Origin: Bacteroidaceae bacterium
Lineage (GTDB): Bacteria; Bacteroidota; Bacteroidia; Bacteroidales; Bacteroidaceae
NCBI GenBank assembly: GCA_017448825.1
Contig: JAFSKR010000068.1
Span: 62,001 to 126,000 of the forward strand
Direction: 5' to 3'
Length of the DNA: 64,000 nucleotides
In this document: positions 17,689-28,251 of the stretch, piece by piece
How positions within the stretch are numbered: the stretch's first letter is position 1
Layout: each line of letters starts with the position of its first letter
Program-made: the position numbers and the translations under genes
Notes under the pieces: generated by a model
What the model saw: only the letters and a program-made list of their open reading frames with translations
Databases searched by the model: none
What the model was told of the DNA's origin: nothing

Positions 17689-20652
17689 ATGAACAAACGC
17701 TTTTGTACATTAGGAAAGTATGCCGCTAAGGCTTTCTTCCTATTTGCCATGTGCGGAGCGACTTACTCGTGCAAGGACGACTACACGCTAGATGACACTG
17801 ATCCGTCGTGGTTGGGGTCGAGCATTTACGAGTATCTCGAAAGCCAAGGCAACTACACCAACTTTGTCAAGCTCATCAATGATCTTGGCTACAAGGAGGT
17901 GTTAGCTCGTACAGGTTCGAAAACGCTCTTCGTGGCTAACGATGAGGCTTTCGCAACTTTCTATCAGAGCAACGCATGGGGCGTTCACAGCTACGACCAG
18001 TTGACGCAAAGTCAGAAGAAGCTGCTGTTGAACAGTGCCATGATTAACAATGCTTACCTGCTCGAAATGATGTCGAGCACGGCTGCAGGTAGTGATGAAA
18101 ATGCTCAACCTGACAAAGGACAGGCTTTGCGTCGAGAAACGGCTGCCGATGTGACTGATTCGGTACCTCATCTCTTCGCTGCCGACTTGCCTATCAGTTA
18201 CAATGCTGCTGACAAGGACTATTGGGCACGTTTCCGCAACAATGACAAGGGTATCTACCTTGCCCTTGATGCCACTACTCCGATGATGACTCATTTCCTT
18301 GCAACTCAGTTGGCTAACAAAAGCATCACTGACGAGGATTTTTCTATTATTACAGGGCAGACTCGTGAGAAAACAGATGCTTTCGTTTATGACAGTAAAG
18401 TGCTGGAACAGGATATCACTTGTCAAAATGGCTATATCAACCGTTTGGAGAGAGTGCTTGTCAATCCACAGAATATGGCAGAAGTGTTGCGTACCAATGG
18501 CAATACCAATATCTTTAGCCACATGATTGACCGCTTCTCTGCTCCATTTTACAACTCGACCTTGACGGAACGTTATCGTCTCATTTATGGCAATGCTGTC
18601 GATTCTGTGTTCCAAAAGCGTTATTTCTCTGACCGTTCACAGGGTAACACGACGCTCTATAGCGATGCTGGTACCGACCCCATCGGCAACCCTAACGGCA
18701 ACACCGTATTCGATGATAAATCGAATAAGCCACTTCCCTATGACCCAGGATGGAACACTTACATGACCGACTCAAAGACGGAAAAAGAGCGAGATATGGC
18801 AGCTATTTTCTGTCCGACCGACAAGAAACTCATGGAGTATTTCTTTAGCAGTGAAGGTGGTGGTCGTTTCCTTGTGAAGGCTTATGCTCCTGATTTGTTG
18901 AACCAAATTACGGAAAATACTACAGACCTTGATTTGGTCTATCAAGCTATTGACCAGATTCCGCGTTCTACGATCCGCGCATTGCTCAATAACTTGATGA
19001 AAGAATCATTCATCAGCACTGTGCCCAGCAAGTTCGAAACTATCAAGAACTCGGCTCAGGATGCCATGTTTGATGAGCAGTATGACTATCACCGTGATAA
19101 TATCCTTGGTGTGCTTCTTGCCAACAATGGTGTTATCTATATGATGGATGAAGTGACCACGCCTGCTGAATATGCTGCCGTGTCAGCACCAGCTTACGTG
19201 GAAACAGATAAACACATTTTCAACTGGGCTGTGCAGAGTGCATCGCTGGGTGGCATCCCTACCAACTACTATGCTTACTTGCTCGCCATGAGTTCACGTT
19301 TCTCTTTCTTCGTGCCAAATGATGAAAACTTCTGGTATATCGATCCGTTGTCGTTCTACTCTCCCACAGTGGAAGCCAGTTCGAGTGGGACTGTGCTTAT
19401 CGGTCGTGCCTATAATTACACATGGGACACCACAAATTCGCGCCCACGTGTGGCTTCCTATCAGTATCGTTATGACATCACGACTGGTACTGGGGAAATT
19501 GGGCAGATTGTCTCGACTGAAAATGTTGGCGAGACTTGCTATGGCAACCGCCTCAAAGATATGCTGGAAACTCATACTGTCATTCATGAAGACAATACTG
19601 AAATCACTGGTATTGACGAAACGCAGACTGGTGTGGAATGTGCGCAGCACTATTACATCACCAAGAATAATGCTGTTCTCTACGTGGACAACGCAGAACG
19701 TCGCACAAATGGCATGACGGTGAAGGGTGGATGGCAGATTTATAATAACACAGAGCGTTCCGTAATCGGTTTTGACGACAAGTCTGCACAAACCAATGGA
19801 TATGGTAATGGTTTTGCTTATATGATTGACCAGCCGCTCATCCCTACCATCGAGTCCATTTATTCGGTACTCTACAACAATAGTGATTTCTCTACATTTT
19901 TTGATTTGTGCCAAACCGATGCAGAGGTGTTGAAAGAAATAGGTATCACATCGACAACAGATCAGGCGAAATACACTATTTTTGTTAACAATAAGGGTCT
20001 TCCGTGTTATGACAAGACCACGGGCAACATAGTTAACTCGGCCACCAATGTTCGTTTCTTTAACAATTACCGTTATACTGTTTATGTGCCGACCAATGCT
20101 GCTATGGATGCTGCAAAGGCCGCAGGTTTGCCAACATGGCAAGACATCCGTGATTATCTGGAACTTGATCTGGAGGATGACCAAAAGACGGATCTCACAC
20201 AAGAACAGGAAGATGCCCGCAACTTGAAAGCAAAAGCAATGGTGACAACTATCGTGAATTTTGTGAAGAATCACTTCCAAGACAATTCTGTTTTTGCGGA
20301 TGCTTCACCCGTCGCAGCCACTCAGTATGAAACCGCAACCATTAACAGTGAAACTGGTGTGTATAGCAAAATACAAGTGTCAAGCAGTGGTAACGGATCT
20401 CTTTCAGTGACTGATGCCAATGGTAAGACCTGTAACATCACTAACAATAAGAACATTATTGCACGTGACTATATAACCAATGGCAATTCTAACCCAATCA
20501 GTTGTACCATTACTTCCAGTTCCTCTGCAGTTATCCACGGCATTGATGGGGTGCTTGACTATAAGTCTTATACTGGTGGTCGTTATGATTCTGATTGGGC
20601 GAATGAAGCTAAGGCTCGTGCATATCTGAAACAATATCAATTACTTAAATAA
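17689..20652 (+). CDS. FAS1 (fasciclin) domain lipoprotein, first in operon
   Basis: Large (987-residue) surface lipoprotein; the signal peptide ends at TYSCKDD with a lipidation Cys near residue 28. FAS1-type modules are recognisable by the pattern 'sLFVANDEAF', an adhesion-like fold. One is at about 43-250 (YEYLESQGNYTNFVKLI ... TLFVANDEAF). Probable ones start near 255, near 385 (with RFSFFVPNDENFW near 540) and near 720 (IYSVLYNNSDFSTFF ... YTVYVPTNAAM). FAS1 domains mediate adhesion or ligand binding in other proteins; the ligand here is unknown. It is the first of seven genes, 22 bases ahead of a SusC gene. The repeated insertions between FAS1 signature motifs make exact boundaries uncertain. 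Confidence 0.85.
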   Translation: MNKRFCTLGKYAAKAFFLFAMCGATYSCKDDYTLDDTDPSWLGSSIYEYLESQGNYTNFVKLINDLGYKEVLARTGSKTLFVANDEAFATFYQSNAWGVHSYDQLTQSQKKLLLNSAMINNAYLLEMMSSTAAGSDENAQPDKGQALRRETAADVTDSVPHLFAADLPISYNAADKDYWARFRNNDKGIYLALDATTPMMTHFLATQLANKSITDEDFSIITGQTREKTDAFVYDSKVLEQDITCQNGYINRLERVLVNPQNMAEVLRTNGNTNIFSHMIDRFSAPFYNSTLTERYRLIYGNAVDSVFQKRYFSDRSQGNTTLYSDAGTDPIGNPNGNTVFDDKSNKPLPYDPGWNTYMTDSKTEKERDMAAIFCPTDKKLMEYFFSSEGGGRFLVKAYAPDLLNQITENTTDLDLVYQAIDQIPRSTIRALLNNLMKESFISTVPSKFETIKNSAQDAMFDEQYDYHRDNILGVLLANNGVIYMMDEVTTPAEYAAVSAPAYVETDKHIFNWAVQSASLGGIPTNYYAYLLAMSSRFSFFVPNDENFWYIDPLSFYSPTVEASSSGTVLIGRAYNYTWDTTNSRPRVASYQYRYDITTGTGEIGQIVSTENVGETCYGNRLKDMLETHTVIHEDNTEITGIDETQTGVECAQHYYITKNNAVLYVDNAERRTNGMTVKGGWQIYNNTERSVIGFDDKSAQTNGYGNGFAYMIDQPLIPTIESIYSVLYNNSDFSTFFDLCQTDAEVLKEIGITSTTDQAKYTIFVNNKGLPCYDKTTGNIVNSATNVRFFNNYRYTVYVPTNAAMDAAKAAGLPTWQDIRDYLELDLEDDQKTDLTQEQEDARNLKAKAMVTTIVNFVKNHFQDNSVFADASPVAATQYETATINSETGVYSKIQVSSSGNGSLSVTDANGKTCNITNNKNIIARDYITNGNSNPISCTITSSSSAVIHGIDGVLDYKSYTGGRYDSDWANEAKARAYLKQYQLLK

Positions 20653-20674
20653 CAACTTACATAGAACAAACATT

Positions 20675-23600
20675 ATGAACAAGATTAAATTTATTATTTC
20701 ATCGCTTGTGCTGTTCTTCTGTGTAAGTTCAGCAATGGCGCAGCAGCGGCGTATCACAGGTTATGTTTATGACGACTTGGGCGGCATTATGATGGCGAAT
20801 GTCGTGGAGCGCGATAATAACAACCGTATTGTTGAGCAGGCTGTGACCGATATCAATGGTAACTTCTCAATGGTCATCAAGAATCCTAAGAACAAACTGG
20901 TAGTCAGCTATGTGGGTTATAAGACTTGGAGCCAAGTCATTGGCAACACATCCAAGTTCAATATCCATCTGCAAGACAATACCCAGTTGCAGGAAGTGGT
21001 AGTGAAAGCTAAGCCGATGACACAGAACAATGGTATGTCCATTCCTCTCAAGGAAATCTCTGTAGCCACACAGAAGATGAACATGGACGATGTAGAAGGC
21101 CTTTCTTTTGCATCTGCAGACGAGGCATTACAAGGTAAGATTGCAGGTCTTGATATCATCTCAAACTCAGGAAACCTCGGTTCGGGTACTTCCATGCGTA
21201 TGCGTGGTGTCTCGACTATTAATGGTTCAGCAGAACCACTTATCGTGGTGGATGGTAACATCTTTGACCTGCCAGATGATGTGGCAGATGTGAATTTTGA
21301 AGACCTTGACAATGAGGAGCAGTTTGCCACTCTTCTCTCCGTCAACCCAGAGGACATCAAGGAAATCAATGTCTTGAAGGATGCTGCCGCAACAGCCATT
21401 TGGGGTTCACGTGGTGCAAATGGTGTTATTGAAATCACAACGCGTCGTGGTGTGACAGGTAAGACTAAGATAAACTTCTCTTATCGTTTTACTGGTTCAT
21501 GGGCTCCATCGGGTCTGAATATGCTTGATGGAGATGGGTATACCATGATGCTCAAAGAGGCTTACTTCAATCCGAAACAAAACACTGCTACTTCCGACAT
21601 GGTGGAATTGAATTACGATCAGTCCTATCCAGTACAGTACTACAATTTCAACCGTAACACCGATTGGGTGGACAAAGTGAACCAGTTCGGACAGACCCAT
21701 AATTACTATCTGACGTTGACGGGTGGTGGTGAGAAAGCAAAATTCCGTATATCAGGTGGTTATGACCACCAGACGGGTACCATTATCAAGCAGGTACTTG
21801 ACCGTTTCTCCACACGTTTGGTGTTGGACTATGATGTGTCTGACCGTATCCGTTTCTCAACCAACTTTGCTCTCACTTATACAGATAACCATCGTAATTG
21901 GGACGGTAGTAAGACAACAACCATTTTAGGTAAGGCTTATAATGCCATGCCCAATATGTCTATTTATGAATACGACCAGAATGGCAACCTGACGGGTGAC
22001 TTCTACAAGATGCTGCCCACTAATCCAACACAGTATGCTGGTGGTAACAACTATTACTCGTCTTACTACCTGTCAGATATGAAGAACATTGGCAACCCTG
22101 TTGCCATTGCTCACTTGGCGTTCAGCAATCAATCGACGTATCGTATCAACCCTCAGTTCAACCTCCAATACAAACTATTGTCGAAAGACTCTGAAGGTCA
22201 TCAGTTGAACTTGAATGCCGAGGTCTATATGGATATATATAATGAGTCAGACAATACTTATTATCCCTCAGCTCTTAAAACAGACTCTTGGACAACGGGT
22301 GTGAATGAGACGACGAACTACGAGTATAAGTCCTTGGCTTTCACCAATCGTGAGAAACTCATCTTCATCCCGAAAACCAACTCAGACATTTGGACTGTGA
22401 GTGCACTGGGGCAGTTTGAATTCACCAGCGGTAATGGAACCAATCAATATATTGCTCATAATGGTTTGCCAACGGGATTGGATTCTTCAATAGCAGATGC
22501 TTATCTTACATCATCTACTTCGGGTACCAGCCAATGGCGTAGAGCTTCTATGTTGGGTAGTGTTCATATTGGTATTTACGATGGTCGCTACTCGTTCGAT
22601 GCAACCGTTCGCCGTGATGGTTCCACTAAGTTCGGTGCAGGTCGCAAGTGGGGAACCTTCCCTGGCATCTCAGCACGTTGGAACATCAATCAAGAACCGC
22701 TCTTCGAGAAGTTGATTCAAGCTATCGGTTTGAAGGAAGGTGTTATCTCAATGCTGTCTTTCCGTCCATCTTGGGGTAAGGTGGGGCGTGAACCTGGCTC
22801 TGAATACCTGATGTACAACCGATACAGCAGTTATGGTGTATATGGGTCAGGCAACAGGACGCAGGCCGCTATCTCGCCCGACAACCTCCGTCTGACCGAC
22901 ATTAAGTGGGAAACAACCTCATCTTGGAACCTTGGTGCTAACTTGAACCTTTTCAATGACTTGCTCCAATTCGATTTCAACTACTACAACAAACAGACTA
23001 AAGACTTGTTGATGGAGTCTGTGGGCATCCCAGGCTCGACAGGTTTCGGCTCATTAGCATGGCGAAATGTCGGTGGTATGCGCAACCGTGGTTGGGAACT
23101 TTATATGAATACAGGAAAGTTTTTGAAGAAGGGCAAGTTCTCTATGTCTGTCAGCTTCAATATGGCACAAAACGTGAACACTATCACCGAAATGGATGCA
23201 ACGGTGCTTGCTAGCATGAATGGCGACTATTCCTACAGAAATGCTGACTACCTGAAACGCATTCAAATAGGTAATGCCGTTGGTTCTATATACGGATTCC
23301 GTTATAAGGGTGTTTACCGTTATGACTACGATCACAGCGGTTATACAGAGTTGTCCGCTGCTACATATGGCGACAATACTGCTGCGGCAGCTGAGGCACG
23401 CGGTGAGAATGCTACAGTGCCTGTTGCTCGCGATGCCAATGGTGCTATTCTCTTCGACTCAAAGGGTAACCCACTTCATATGTATTTCAATTATGGCGGT
23501 GTGGGCTACGAGTTCAAGGGTGGTGATGTCATCTACGAAGATGTGAACCACGATGGTCAAATCAACGAGTTGGATATCGTCTATCTTGGCAATTCTAACC

Positions 23601-24097
23601 CGAAGATGAATGGTGGCTTTGGTCTTAACTTCAACTACGGTCAGTGGACCCTCAAACTCTCGTTCAACTATCGTTTGGGTAACAAGATTGCTAACTTGGC
23701 TCGTCTGAATAACGAATCGATGCGCTCCAACATTAACCAATCGCAAGCCGTTTCGTGGCGATGGCGTAAAAATGGTGACATCACCGAGATACCTCGTGCC
23801 ATGAATGCCAGCATCGGTGCTTCCTATAACGCACTTGCCAGTGACCGCTACGTGGAGAAGGGTGACTATCTCCGTCTTCAGTATATGCAGTTGGCCTATT
23901 CGCTCCCAAGTAACATCTGTAAAGACCTTGGGTTCCAGAGCCTCCGTATTAGTGCTTCTGCCAACAACCTCTTCTGTCTCACCAAATATACGGGTGTTGA
24001 CCCTGAGGTTTCCTACGGCTCATGGGGTGTCTGCTACGACAACTCGAAGACTCCACGTGCTAAGTCATTCACAATTAGTGTAAACCTTGGATTCTAA
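20675..24097 (+). CDS. SusC/RagA-family TonB-linked outer-membrane receptor 1
   Basis: 1140-residue outer-membrane beta-barrel transporter that, with its SusD lid, imports large ligands using TonB energy. The signal peptide (1-22) ends AMAQ. A carboxypeptidase-regulatory-like domain (about 25-105) carries GYVYDDLGGIMMANV and VSYVGYKTW. The plug (about 125-255) has EALQGKIAGLDI, RMRGVSTINGSAEPLIVVDG and AAATAIWGSRGANGVIEITT. The remainder is barrel, ending in the terminal aromatic motif SVNLGF. The SusD gene starts 13 bases after the stop. No polysaccharide enzyme lies beside it, so the ligand is unknown. Confidence 0.95.
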   Translation: MNKIKFIISSLVLFFCVSSAMAQQRRITGYVYDDLGGIMMANVVERDNNNRIVEQAVTDINGNFSMVIKNPKNKLVVSYVGYKTWSQVIGNTSKFNIHLQDNTQLQEVVVKAKPMTQNNGMSIPLKEISVATQKMNMDDVEGLSFASADEALQGKIAGLDIISNSGNLGSGTSMRMRGVSTINGSAEPLIVVDGNIFDLPDDVADVNFEDLDNEEQFATLLSVNPEDIKEINVLKDAAATAIWGSRGANGVIEITTRRGVTGKTKINFSYRFTGSWAPSGLNMLDGDGYTMMLKEAYFNPKQNTATSDMVELNYDQSYPVQYYNFNRNTDWVDKVNQFGQTHNYYLTLTGGGEKAKFRISGGYDHQTGTIIKQVLDRFSTRLVLDYDVSDRIRFSTNFALTYTDNHRNWDGSKTTTILGKAYNAMPNMSIYEYDQNGNLTGDFYKMLPTNPTQYAGGNNYYSSYYLSDMKNIGNPVAIAHLAFSNQSTYRINPQFNLQYKLLSKDSEGHQLNLNAEVYMDIYNESDNTYYPSALKTDSWTTGVNETTNYEYKSLAFTNREKLIFIPKTNSDIWTVSALGQFEFTSGNGTNQYIAHNGLPTGLDSSIADAYLTSSTSGTSQWRRASMLGSVHIGIYDGRYSFDATVRRDGSTKFGAGRKWGTFPGISARWNINQEPLFEKLIQAIGLKEGVISMLSFRPSWGKVGREPGSEYLMYNRYSSYGVYGSGNRTQAAISPDNLRLTDIKWETTSSWNLGANLNLFNDLLQFDFNYYNKQTKDLLMESVGIPGSTGFGSLAWRNVGGMRNRGWELYMNTGKFLKKGKFSMSVSFNMAQNVNTITEMDATVLASMNGDYSYRNADYLKRIQIGNAVGSIYGFRYKGVYRYDYDHSGYTELSAATYGDNTAAAAEARGENATVPVARDANGAILFDSKGNPLHMYFNYGGVGYEFKGGDVIYEDVNHDGQINELDIVYLGNSNPKMNGGFGLNFNYGQWTLKLSFNYRLGNKIANLARLNNESMRSNINQSQAVSWRWRKNGDITEIPRAMNASIGASYNALASDRYVEKGDYLRLQYMQLAYSLPSNICKDLGFQSLRISASANNLFCLTKYTGVDPEVSYGSWGVCYDNSKTPRAKSFTISVNLGF

Positions 24098-24110
24098 AAT
24101 ATATAGACTC

Positions 24111-26012
24111 ATGAAGAATATCATTAAAAATATAACACTCTGCGGACTCTTTGCTGTCGGTGCAGGAATGGGGTTGTCTTCTTGCGAAGACTTCCTGACC
24201 ATCACTCCCACTGACAAAATTGTGGAGGAAGAGTTCTGGAAAGACAAGAGTGACTTGAACAATGCCATCATGGCATGCTACAAGCGCATGGTCAGCAGCG
24301 ACCTCCTCGAAAAGTACATCTATTGGGGTGAGATGCGTTCTGACAATTTTGAGCGTTCAAGTAGTGTGTCTGCCACAGGTCCAGTGGCGAACATCATGAA
24401 CGCCAACTTGTTGCCCACTTATGGTCAGTTCAGTTGGACTGATATGTACAATGCTATCAACTACTGTAACAAGGTGCTTGTACATGGTCCTGAAGTGATT
24501 GAGGCTGACGAAAGTTTCTCTGCCAATGACTGGAAACCTATTCGTGCAGAAGTTATCACGTTACGTGCTTTGGCACACTTCTATCTGGTGCGTACCTTTG
24601 GCGAAGTGCCTTACATTACACAAGACTACAACAACGACTCTCAAGAACTGCGTGCCGCACAATCCACACAGCTTGCTGTACTTGATAGCATCGTCAATGA
24701 CCTTGAGTCTATCCAGGATGATGCTATGGTAGATTATGGCAACACTGTGGAAAACAAGGGACGTATCACAAAGAAGGCTATTTACGCACTACTTGCTGAT
24801 GTCTATCTTTGGCGTGCTTCTTACAAGGCTGGTGGTAATCAGCCTTTCACGAAGGTGACGTTGACCAGCAACTATGATGGTTTGATGACAGAAACAGAAT
24901 TAACTTCACGTCATGAAGATTATGGAACTTCTGCTGAGTCTGACTATCAAAAGTGCATTGAGTATTGTGATCTTATCATTGACATGGCTTTCCAGGAGAA
25001 AACCGAGTATATCAACAAAAAAGGTCTGAATATAGGAGGTGCAGAGATTGACCTTGAATTGGAAGACCTATTGGAAAGCAATGATGATTCCAATAAGAAA
25101 TATATAACAACGAACTATGCTGCTTATGAGTCGCTCTTTGGTATGGGAAATTCCGATGAATCCATTCTCGAATTCCAAGTGGATGGCATCACCTATAGCA
25201 ACACGATGATAACAGACCTGTTCTGGAACATCAAGGACTCAAAAACTGGTCAGTTGATAGGTGCTACTGCTTTGCTTGAAGGAACGGAAAGTTCGCCTAA
25301 TACGACATCTCCCACTTCACTTTTTACGAAGACCGACTATCGTAAATGGGAAGACTTCCAATTTGAGAAGGTGGGGCAGACGGCTTTCAACATTGGTAAG
25401 TATATCTATCGTAGCGTAGAACAAAGTGTCGGACAGACTTCCCTCTTCCTTACAGACAACGCGGCATCTAATCTGAAAACAGAAATTACTATGCGTACAA
25501 CGAGTAATCTTGACGCAAATTGGATTGTCTATCGTATGTCCGAGATTTTCCTCTTCAAGGCAGAGGCTATGTCGCAACTATATGATGACGAAACAAATTT
25601 GACAGAGGCATTTAAGTATGTACGTGAGGTCTTCAAACGCAGCAATCCTATTGCTTATCAGTCTAACAACCCCTCCAGTACGAAAGACAACGACTCGCTC
25701 AAGTTTGCCAATTTCTCTACTTCAGAGAATATGGAGAAACTGGTGATGACGGAGCGTCAACGTGAATTTGTCGGTGAAGGCAAACGTTGGTATGACCTCG
25801 TGCGCTATGCGCTTCGTCGTGGCAACACTTCCGAAATGTTGTCTCTTCTGTCTCGCAAGTATACGAACAGCAAGTCGATTCAAGCTAAACTTGCTGATAT
25901 GCAATCGCTCTTCTCTCCTGTTTACAATAGCGAAATCAAGAACAACAGCTGGCTTTACCAAAATGGTGTATGGTCAGTCAATGAGACTTCTTCGCGAACA
26001 GATGATATGTAA
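24111..26012 (+). CDS. SusD/RagB-family surface lipoprotein 1
   Basis: Ligand-capturing lipoprotein that caps the preceding SusC barrel. The signal peptide ends LSSCEDF (lipidation Cys near residue 24), followed by the family opening FLTITPTDKIVEEEFWK. The TPR-like helical core includes AEVITLRALAHFYLVRTFGEVPYIT (about 143-167) and AEAMSQL (about 484). The typical C-terminal ERQREFVGEGKRWYDLVRY is near 548-566. The ATG at 24111 is preferred to a TTG at 24087 that overlaps the SusC stop. The protein is 633 residues, rather long for SusD. A 58-base gap precedes the next FAS1 gene. Confidence 0.94.
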   Translation: MKNIIKNITLCGLFAVGAGMGLSSCEDFLTITPTDKIVEEEFWKDKSDLNNAIMACYKRMVSSDLLEKYIYWGEMRSDNFERSSSVSATGPVANIMNANLLPTYGQFSWTDMYNAINYCNKVLVHGPEVIEADESFSANDWKPIRAEVITLRALAHFYLVRTFGEVPYITQDYNNDSQELRAAQSTQLAVLDSIVNDLESIQDDAMVDYGNTVENKGRITKKAIYALLADVYLWRASYKAGGNQPFTKVTLTSNYDGLMTETELTSRHEDYGTSAESDYQKCIEYCDLIIDMAFQEKTEYINKKGLNIGGAEIDLELEDLLESNDDSNKKYITTNYAAYESLFGMGNSDESILEFQVDGITYSNTMITDLFWNIKDSKTGQLIGATALLEGTESSPNTTSPTSLFTKTDYRKWEDFQFEKVGQTAFNIGKYIYRSVEQSVGQTSLFLTDNAASNLKTEITMRTTSNLDANWIVYRMSEIFLFKAEAMSQLYDDETNLTEAFKYVREVFKRSNPIAYQSNNPSSTKDNDSLKFANFSTSENMEKLVMTERQREFVGEGKRWYDLVRYALRRGNTSEMLSLLSRKYTNSKSIQAKLADMQSLFSPVYNSEIKNNSWLYQNGVWSVNETSSRTDDM

Positions 26013-26070
26013 AATGAAGTATAAAGAAGGAAGAATCATCAGACATTCCTAATTTCTAATTCAAAGAAAC

Positions 26071-28167
26071 ATGAAACTTATTAAGAATATCAAGAATTAT
26101 TGTGGTGTGGCACTGCTCATCGGTGCTGCTGCCACGGTAACGCTGAACTCTTGTTCGGAGAATATCGATGAATCAGACCTCTACACTTTCACAGGGGAGA
26201 TGATGATTGACCACTTCGAGAACAACCCTGAGACTTTCAGCAGTTACCTTACTATACTTGGCAAGGTACATCCCAGCAAGCGTTCTACTTCCACAATGAA
26301 GGAATTGCTTGCTGCTCGAGGACACTACACTTGTTTTGCCCCAACCAACGAGGCCATTCAGATGTATCTCGATTCTCTCTACTCTATTGGCCAACTTGAA
26401 AGCAATCAGCTGGAGCAAATTAGTGACTCTGTGGCAGAAGCACTCGTTTTCAACTCTATCGTACAGAATGGTGACAACGAGGCGTACGCTACGACAGACT
26501 TTGAAGAAGGTGCCCTTGGAACCACCAACATGAATGACCGTTACATTGACATTTCTTATAGTAACGATTCACTCAACAACACCATTATTTACGTCAATGT
26601 TCATTCACGTATCATTGATGGTGATATAGAGGTAGAAAATGGTTTCATTCATACTATTGACAAAGTGCTCTCTCCGTCCAATGTGTCGGTGGCGGACCTT
26701 GTCATTAACGCTGAAAACACAACGTTCTTCGGAAGCTTGCTCCAGATGACTGGATGGGATGTGAAACTTCAGGCATATAAGGACGAAGTTTGGGAAGAAA
26801 AGTACGATGATGTGCGTGGTACACAATACACCCATGGTTCATGGACTGGAATGTTCCCTAACCATCGTTACATCGGTTATACCATTTTCGTTGAGCCCGA
26901 CTCTGTTTATGCTGCGAATGGTATCAACAGCGTGGAAGATTTGAAGGAATGGCTTCAGAACCATGCTTACTACAATGACGATACGAGTGGACATACAGAA
27001 CCAAGCTATGGTGACGATTACGACAGTGAAGACAATGCCATTAATCAATTTGTCAGCTACCACCTTTTGCCAGAACGTCTTACTTTCGACAAATTGGTGA
27101 CTTTCGCTAATGAATATGGTTGCTCCGCGGGAACCATGAAGAACCGTACAGCTACCCAGTTCTACGTTAATGTATGGGAATATTGGGAAACGATGGGAAA
27201 ACAGCGCCGTTCAGTCAAGGTGACAGGTCTGCGAGGTGAAAAGCGTCTCAATCGCGTTTCTGTTTATAATCTTACCACTTATCGTGAGCGTTCTTCGGAA
27301 ATAACGATTCCAGGTATCAAAATTAATTCTAACAATGGTTCTTACAACAACCAAGCTCTGAACGGCTACTACTATCCCATTGATGACATCCTCGTATGGA
27401 ATAGTGATGTCCCAACTAAGGTGTTGAACGAACGTATGCGTTATGATGTCACATCCCTCTTCCCAGAGATGCTGACCAATGGTATTCGTCAGAACCGAAA
27501 TACAGATGAGTGTGCTCAAGGATATTGGTATTTGATGAACGATAAAGTGGAATCCTATATTGACAATGTGGTGGCAGTATCCAAAGAAACACAGTTCATC
27601 TACCTTCCTAACCAAGGTTATTCTGGTGGTAGTAATTCATGGATGAATTATCAGATTGACGAATTTAACATTCAAGGTATTTTCGACTTCACCATGAAAC
27701 TCCCTCCTGTACCTTATACGGGTACATACGAACTTCGTTACGGTATCAATGCTAATGATAACCGAGGCATGGCACAGGTTTATCTTGGAACAAATAAGGA
27801 CAATCTTCCTGCCATTGGCATTCCACTTGATCTCCGTTCTTCCTCTGGTACCAATCCTACGGCTACAGGATGGGTGAGCGACACTTCGTTAGGCGATGAA
27901 GAAGCCATCAACGAAAATGATAAGGCGATGCGTAACCTTGGCTTTATGAAAGGACCTAAATATGTTCAACTTGCCAGCTCAACCAACCGCGATGAACAGA
28001 ATGCCCTCCGTAAAATAATCTACACAGGGCAGTTTGAGGCTGGAAAAACTTATTATATCCGCTTTAAGTCAGTACTTTCTGGTACGACCTATGAGTTCTT
28101 CTACGATTATCTTGAACTTGTGCCAAAATCCGTCTATGCAGGCGATGAAGCTGAAGACAAGTGGTAA
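26071..28167 (+). CDS. FAS1 (fasciclin) domain lipoprotein, second
   Basis: 698-residue lipoprotein with signal peptide ending TLNSCSEN. The first FAS1 module (about 38-190) shows HYTCFAPTNEAIQMYLDSL and closes with NGFIHTIDKVLSPS, a classical FAS1 ending. A second module (about 210-350) has YTIFVEPDSVY. The C-terminal 300 residues form a beta-rich domain without recognised motifs, including WYLMNDKVESYIDNVV and PYTGTYELRYGIN; the latter suggests a jelly-roll-like binding domain. Adhesion or glycan/protein binding at the cell surface is inferred from the fold and operon only. The next FAS1 gene follows after 84 bases that contain a small hairpin. Confidence 0.85.
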   Translation: MKLIKNIKNYCGVALLIGAAATVTLNSCSENIDESDLYTFTGEMMIDHFENNPETFSSYLTILGKVHPSKRSTSTMKELLAARGHYTCFAPTNEAIQMYLDSLYSIGQLESNQLEQISDSVAEALVFNSIVQNGDNEAYATTDFEEGALGTTNMNDRYIDISYSNDSLNNTIIYVNVHSRIIDGDIEVENGFIHTIDKVLSPSNVSVADLVINAENTTFFGSLLQMTGWDVKLQAYKDEVWEEKYDDVRGTQYTHGSWTGMFPNHRYIGYTIFVEPDSVYAANGINSVEDLKEWLQNHAYYNDDTSGHTEPSYGDDYDSEDNAINQFVSYHLLPERLTFDKLVTFANEYGCSAGTMKNRTATQFYVNVWEYWETMGKQRRSVKVTGLRGEKRLNRVSVYNLTTYRERSSEITIPGIKINSNNGSYNNQALNGYYYPIDDILVWNSDVPTKVLNERMRYDVTSLFPEMLTNGIRQNRNTDECAQGYWYLMNDKVESYIDNVVAVSKETQFIYLPNQGYSGGSNSWMNYQIDEFNIQGIFDFTMKLPPVPYTGTYELRYGINANDNRGMAQVYLGTNKDNLPAIGIPLDLRSSSGTNPTATGWVSDTSLGDEEAINENDKAMRNLGFMKGPKYVQLASSTNRDEQNALRKIIYTGQFEAGKTYYIRFKSVLSGTTYEFFYDYLELVPKSVYAGDEAEDKW

Positions 28168-28206
28168 TCATCTAACAGTCCTAAAGAAATTAATAAGTCT
28201 ATAGAA

Positions 28207-28228
28207 TCTGGATTTTTCATCATCCAGA
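28207..28228 (+). promoter_or_regulatory. Intercistronic hairpin between two FAS1 genes
   Basis: TCTGGAT (28207-28213) and ATCCAGA (28222-28228) form a perfect 7-base stem with an 8-base loop. It lies 23 bases before the next ATG and lacks a T tract, so it is not a clear terminator. It could protect or partly attenuate the long transcript. Confidence 0.4.
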
Positions 28229-28251
28229 AAACCTATAAAATCAGAACAATA